Assembly: GCF_900142065.1 (NCBI RefSeq) | Contig: NZ_FSRJ01000004.1 | Location: 594,337-658,336, forward strand | Origin: Agromyces cerinus subsp. cerinus | GTDB taxonomy: Bacteria > Actinomycetota > Actinomycetes > Actinomycetales > Microbacteriaceae | DNA: 64,000 nucleotides | Direction: 5' to 3' | Shown: positions 61,835-64,000 of the stretch, one piece after another | Numbering within the stretch: the stretch's first letter is position 1 | Layout of the letters: every line of letters starts with the position of its first letter | Notes under the pieces: model-generated | What the model was told of the DNA's origin: nothing | What the model saw: only the letters and a program-made list of their open reading frames with translations | Databases searched by the model: none | Program-made: the position numbers and the translations under genes

Positions 61835-63742
61835 TCACTCATGCGGCCCGAGCGACCCGAGCATCGAGGGGTCCTCGACCGGCAGCGCGCAGACGAACGC
61901 CTCGCACCGGTAGGCGACCGGCACCTCGCCCCGTGCAGTGCGCTCCTCGAACAACGAGAATCCCGCCTCGGCGAACTCGCGCGCCTGCCGCTCGTCGACG
62001 ATCACGGCGACGGATGCCTCGTGAGCCCGGGTGGCGGCGAGGAGCGCGGGCTCGCCGGATGCCGCGGCGTCGTCCGTGTCCGCGACCTCGTGCACGACCG
62101 TCACGAGCTGCACGACCGGGGCGGTGAGCCTCGCCATGAGCTCGAGCGAACCGCCGAACGCGAGCGGGCGCTCGAGTGCGATGCCGGCGACCGAGGCCAT
62201 CGCGCGCTCGGCCGACGCGAGGTACGCATCCCCCGCTCCGAGCAGGTACAGCCGCCACGCGGCATCCGCACACGCCGTAAGCCCCGACGGTGCGGCACCC
62301 TCTGCGGGGTCATCGGGCAGTTCGAGTCCACGTGCCCGCAGTACCGGGTCTCCCCCACCGGGCGACGCGAACGGCAGCCGTCCCGCCCCGTCCTCCTCGC
62401 CGCTTGCGGCCGCCAGCGCCGCATCCACGAGGGTGCGCGCCGCCACCGCGTAACCCGGTTCACCGGTCACCACGGCGAGCTCGAGCAGTCCGCCCGCAAA
62501 CATGCCCGTGTCCTCGAGCGTGGCGACGGCCGTCGAGGCCTGCCCGTCGAGCGAGGCCCGCACCAGGCTGCCGTCGGACCGCACGTGCGTGGCCAGCAGC
62601 AGCTCTGCGCTTCGTCTCGCCGCCTCCACCGACCGTGCATCACGGCGCACGAAGCCGTGCCGTGCCAGTGCCCCGATCGCGAGCCCGTTCCAGCCGGTCA
62701 GCACCTTCTCATCGAGCGGCGGCGGCGCGAGCCGCGTGCGCCCCACGGCATCCTGACGGTAGTACCCGCCTTCGCTCCGCTCGCCGTCGATCACGCTCTC
62801 GGAGTCCTGTGCGCTCGCGAAGCCGCCTCCCGGCAACTGCAGCCGTTCGATCAGGAATCTCGCCACCCCGTCGGCGATCGACACCGTGTGCTCGTCGTTC
62901 GGCCACGCTCGCCCGAGCTCGGTCGCGACCCGAAGCAGCAGCGCGTTGTCGGTGAGCATCCGCTCGTAGTGCGGCTCGCTCCAGTCCGACTGCGTCGAGT
63001 AGCGGAAGAAGCCGCCGTCGATCGGGTCGTGCAGCGGAGACGCGCCCATGAGCCGCACCGTCCGCTCGGCCAGCGCCCGCCCCGGTCCACCCGCAGCGGT
63101 CAGGAACGCCAGTACCGGTGCGACCGGGAATTTCGGCGCACCGCCGAATCCGCCGTGCACCCGGTCCTCCTCGTCCGCGAGCGCTGCGATGGCGCCGGCG
63201 AGTTCGGCGGGGCCGGGCTGCACACCTTCGGTGCGGACAGCGGATGCCGCCGCCAACGCCTCGGCCACCGCCGCCGCCGTCGCGTCGAGCTCTGCGCGGC
63301 GCTCACGCCATGCGGTGGTGACGGCGGCGAGCACGGCGCTGAACGAGGGCGTCCCGTTGATCTCGCGCGGCGGGAAGTACGTGCCGGCGTAGAACGCGTT
63401 CCCGTCCGGGGAGGCGAACACGGTGAGCGGCCAGCCCAGCTCCCGGGTGAAGGCGGAGGCCGCGGCCAGATAGCTCGCGTCGACGTCGGGATGCTCCTCA
63501 CGATCCACCTTGATCGCGACGAACCCGTCGTTGATCACCGCGGCGACCGCGGGGTCGCTGAAGCTCTCCCGCGCCATCACGTGGCACCAGTGGCACGTGG
63601 CGTAGCCGATGGAGATCAGCACCGGCACATCCCGCTGCCTGGCCGCCTCGAAGGCCGCTTCTCCCCACGGATACCAGTCGACGGGGTTCGAGGCGTGAGC
63701 GCGCAGGTACGGGCTCATCGCATCGCCGAGTCGGCTCCCCAT
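61835..63742 (-). CDS. YyaL/DUF255 thioredoxin-fold protein
   Basis: A 635-residue protein of the YyaL/spermatogenesis-associated 20 family. The N-terminal thioredoxin-like domain carries the CxxC motif in [15 protein letters not shown] near residue 49, preceded by [16 protein letters not shown]. An (alpha/alpha)6-barrel region follows (about 200-620; [24 protein letters not shown]). Its role is unknown; a cytosolic redox or glycan function has been proposed. TATCCT-N6-ATG sets the start; the longer frame upstream crosses rRNA terminators and is not coding. Confidence 0.9.
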   Translation of the reverse strand: MGSRLGDAMSPYLRAHASNPVDWYPWGEAAFEAARQRDVPVLISIGYATCHWCHVMARESFSDPAVAAVINDGFVAIKVDREEHPDVDASYLAAASAFTRELGWPLTVFASPDGNAFYAGTYFPPREINGTPSFSAVLAAVTTAWRERRAELDATAAAVAEALAAASAVRTEGVQPGPAELAGAIAALADEEDRVHGGFGGAPKFPVAPVLAFLTAAGGPGRALAERTVRLMGASPLHDPIDGGFFRYSTQSDWSEPHYERMLTDNALLLRVATELGRAWPNDEHTVSIADGVARFLIERLQLPGGGFASAQDSESVIDGERSEGGYYRQDAVGRTRLAPPPLDEKVLTGWNGLAIGALARHGFVRRDARSVEAARRSAELLLATHVRSDGSLVRASLDGQASTAVATLEDTGMFAGGLLELAVVTGEPGYAVAARTLVDAALAAASGEEDGAGRLPFASPGGGDPVLRARGLELPDDPAEGAAPSGLTACADAAWRLYLLGAGDAYLASAERAMASVAGIALERPLAFGGSLELMARLTAPVVQLVTVVHEVADTDDAAASGEPALLAATRAHEASVAVIVDERQAREFAEAGFSLFEERTARGEVPVAYRCEAFVCALPVEDPSMLGSLGPHE

Positions 63743-63748
63743 ACCCTC

Positions 63749-63754
63749 AGGATA
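63749..63754 (-). promoter_or_regulatory. -10 of leaderless yyaL-like gene
   Basis: TATCCT-N6-ATG 63742, just downstream of the rRNA terminators. Confidence 0.5.
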
Positions 63755-63784
63755 GCGAGGCGCTTCATCTTCTTCCGGAAACAG

Positions 63785-63812
63785 GAAAGGCCGCCCCAAG
63801 GGGCGGCCTTTC
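63785..63812 (-). terminator. second rRNA-operon terminator
   Basis: GAAAGGCCGCCCC-AA-GGGGCGGCCTTTC: perfect 13-bp hairpin. Confidence 0.7.
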
Positions 63813-63865
63813 GTTCGTGCACGCGTGCTGTGTGGCTCGTGCGTGCTGTGGTGCGTGTTAAACCA

Positions 63866-63897
63866 AAGAGAGCCGCCCATTTCTGGGCGGCTCTCTT
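63866..63897 (-). terminator. first rRNA-operon terminator
   Basis: AAGAGAGCCGCCCA-TTTC-TGGGCGGCTCTCTT, a perfect 14-bp hairpin; on the minus strand it is followed by a T-rich stretch, about 10 nt beyond the 5S end. Confidence 0.8.
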
Positions 63898-63905
63898 CGA
63901 AATTA

Positions 63906-64000
63906 TGTCCGGCGGTGTCCTACTCTCCCACAGGGTCCCCCCTGCAGTACCATCGGCGCTGCGAGTCTTAGCTTCCGGGTTCGGAATGTGTCCGGGCGTT
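63906..64000 (-). rRNA. rrf: 5S ribosomal RNA, 3' part (continues past window)
   Basis: Read leftward: the conserved CCGAACCCGGAAGCTAAG, GCCGATGGTACTGC and GTGGGAGAGTAGGACACCGCCGGAC blocks of 5S rRNA. The 5' end lies beyond 64000, so about 95 of 120 nt are present. It marks the end of an rRNA operon on the minus strand. Confidence 0.95.

Noticed and set aside
61835..63880. 681-residue version of the YyaL-like gene starting at 63880
   Set aside because: The extra 46 residues come from the rRNA terminator region; TATCCT-N6-ATG supports 63742.

Overview
The window is chromosomal DNA of a high-GC actinobacterium, most likely Microbacteriaceae (Agromyces- or Microbacterium-like). The evidence is a GC content near 70%, actinobacterial gene order (rplY, prs, glmU, tRNA-Gln, ABC-F, ispE, rsmA, tatD, metG, rsmI and a divergent mannosyltransferase), a SARP-type regulator, many TANNNT-N6-ATG leaderless starts, and the recurrent octamer GGCATCCG/CGGATGCC. 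No prophage, insertion sequence, CRISPR array or replication origin was seen. A partial 5S rRNA with its terminators closes the right end. Assignments come from reading motifs and translations; no database search was run.

Layout. 1-9 kb: rplY, gnd, a DUF202/DUF202/unknown membrane operon, a VOC gene behind a palindrome, then the leftward glmU-prs-fadD-HTH run and tRNA-Gln. 9-21 kb: marR, metQ-metN-metI, ABC-F, ispE, a DUF4287-like gene, rsmA-tatD-metG, an oxidoreductase and rsmI. 21-29 kb: protein mannosyltransferase, epoxide hydrolase, YeiH, an autoregulated-looking membrane protein/XRE/two-oxidoreductase operon, and a guanidinium exporter under a guanidine-III-type riboswitch. 29-36 kb: a tight five-gene leftward operon of MoxR-like ATPase, unknown, metallopeptidase-VWA protein, unknown, and a phenylacetate-CoA-ligase-like enzyme. 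This is the best candidate for an undescribed system. 36-44.7 kb: nadR-pnuC, metY with a CoA-binding gene, a secreted Xaa-Pro peptidase, and an HTH/Clp-N/ABC-2 operon under an 18-bp palindromic operator. 45-54 kb: lipase-like hydrolase, acetyltransferases, a 1069-residue SARP regulator converging on drrAB, and sdaA. 54-64 kb: rhodanese, M18 aminopeptidase, J-NERD protein, a DUF1761 gene behind two tandem 18-codon uORFs, methyltransferase, hydrolase, DUF3054-pnuC, a YyaL-type thioredoxin-fold protein and 5S rRNA.

Themes. Translation and rRNA maturation (metG, rsmA, rsmI, ABC-F, rplY, tRNA-Gln, 5S) and precursor supply (prs, glmU, ispE, gnd) form the conserved core. NAD salvage is represented by NadR and two PnuC transporters. 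Methionine is imported (MetNIQ), made (MetY) and charged (MetG). Regulation is legible in the DNA: at least 18 genes appear to be transcribed from their start codon, and in three of them the upstream gene's TAG stop forms the first half of the -10 element. Several operators sit beside the regulators that probably bind them.
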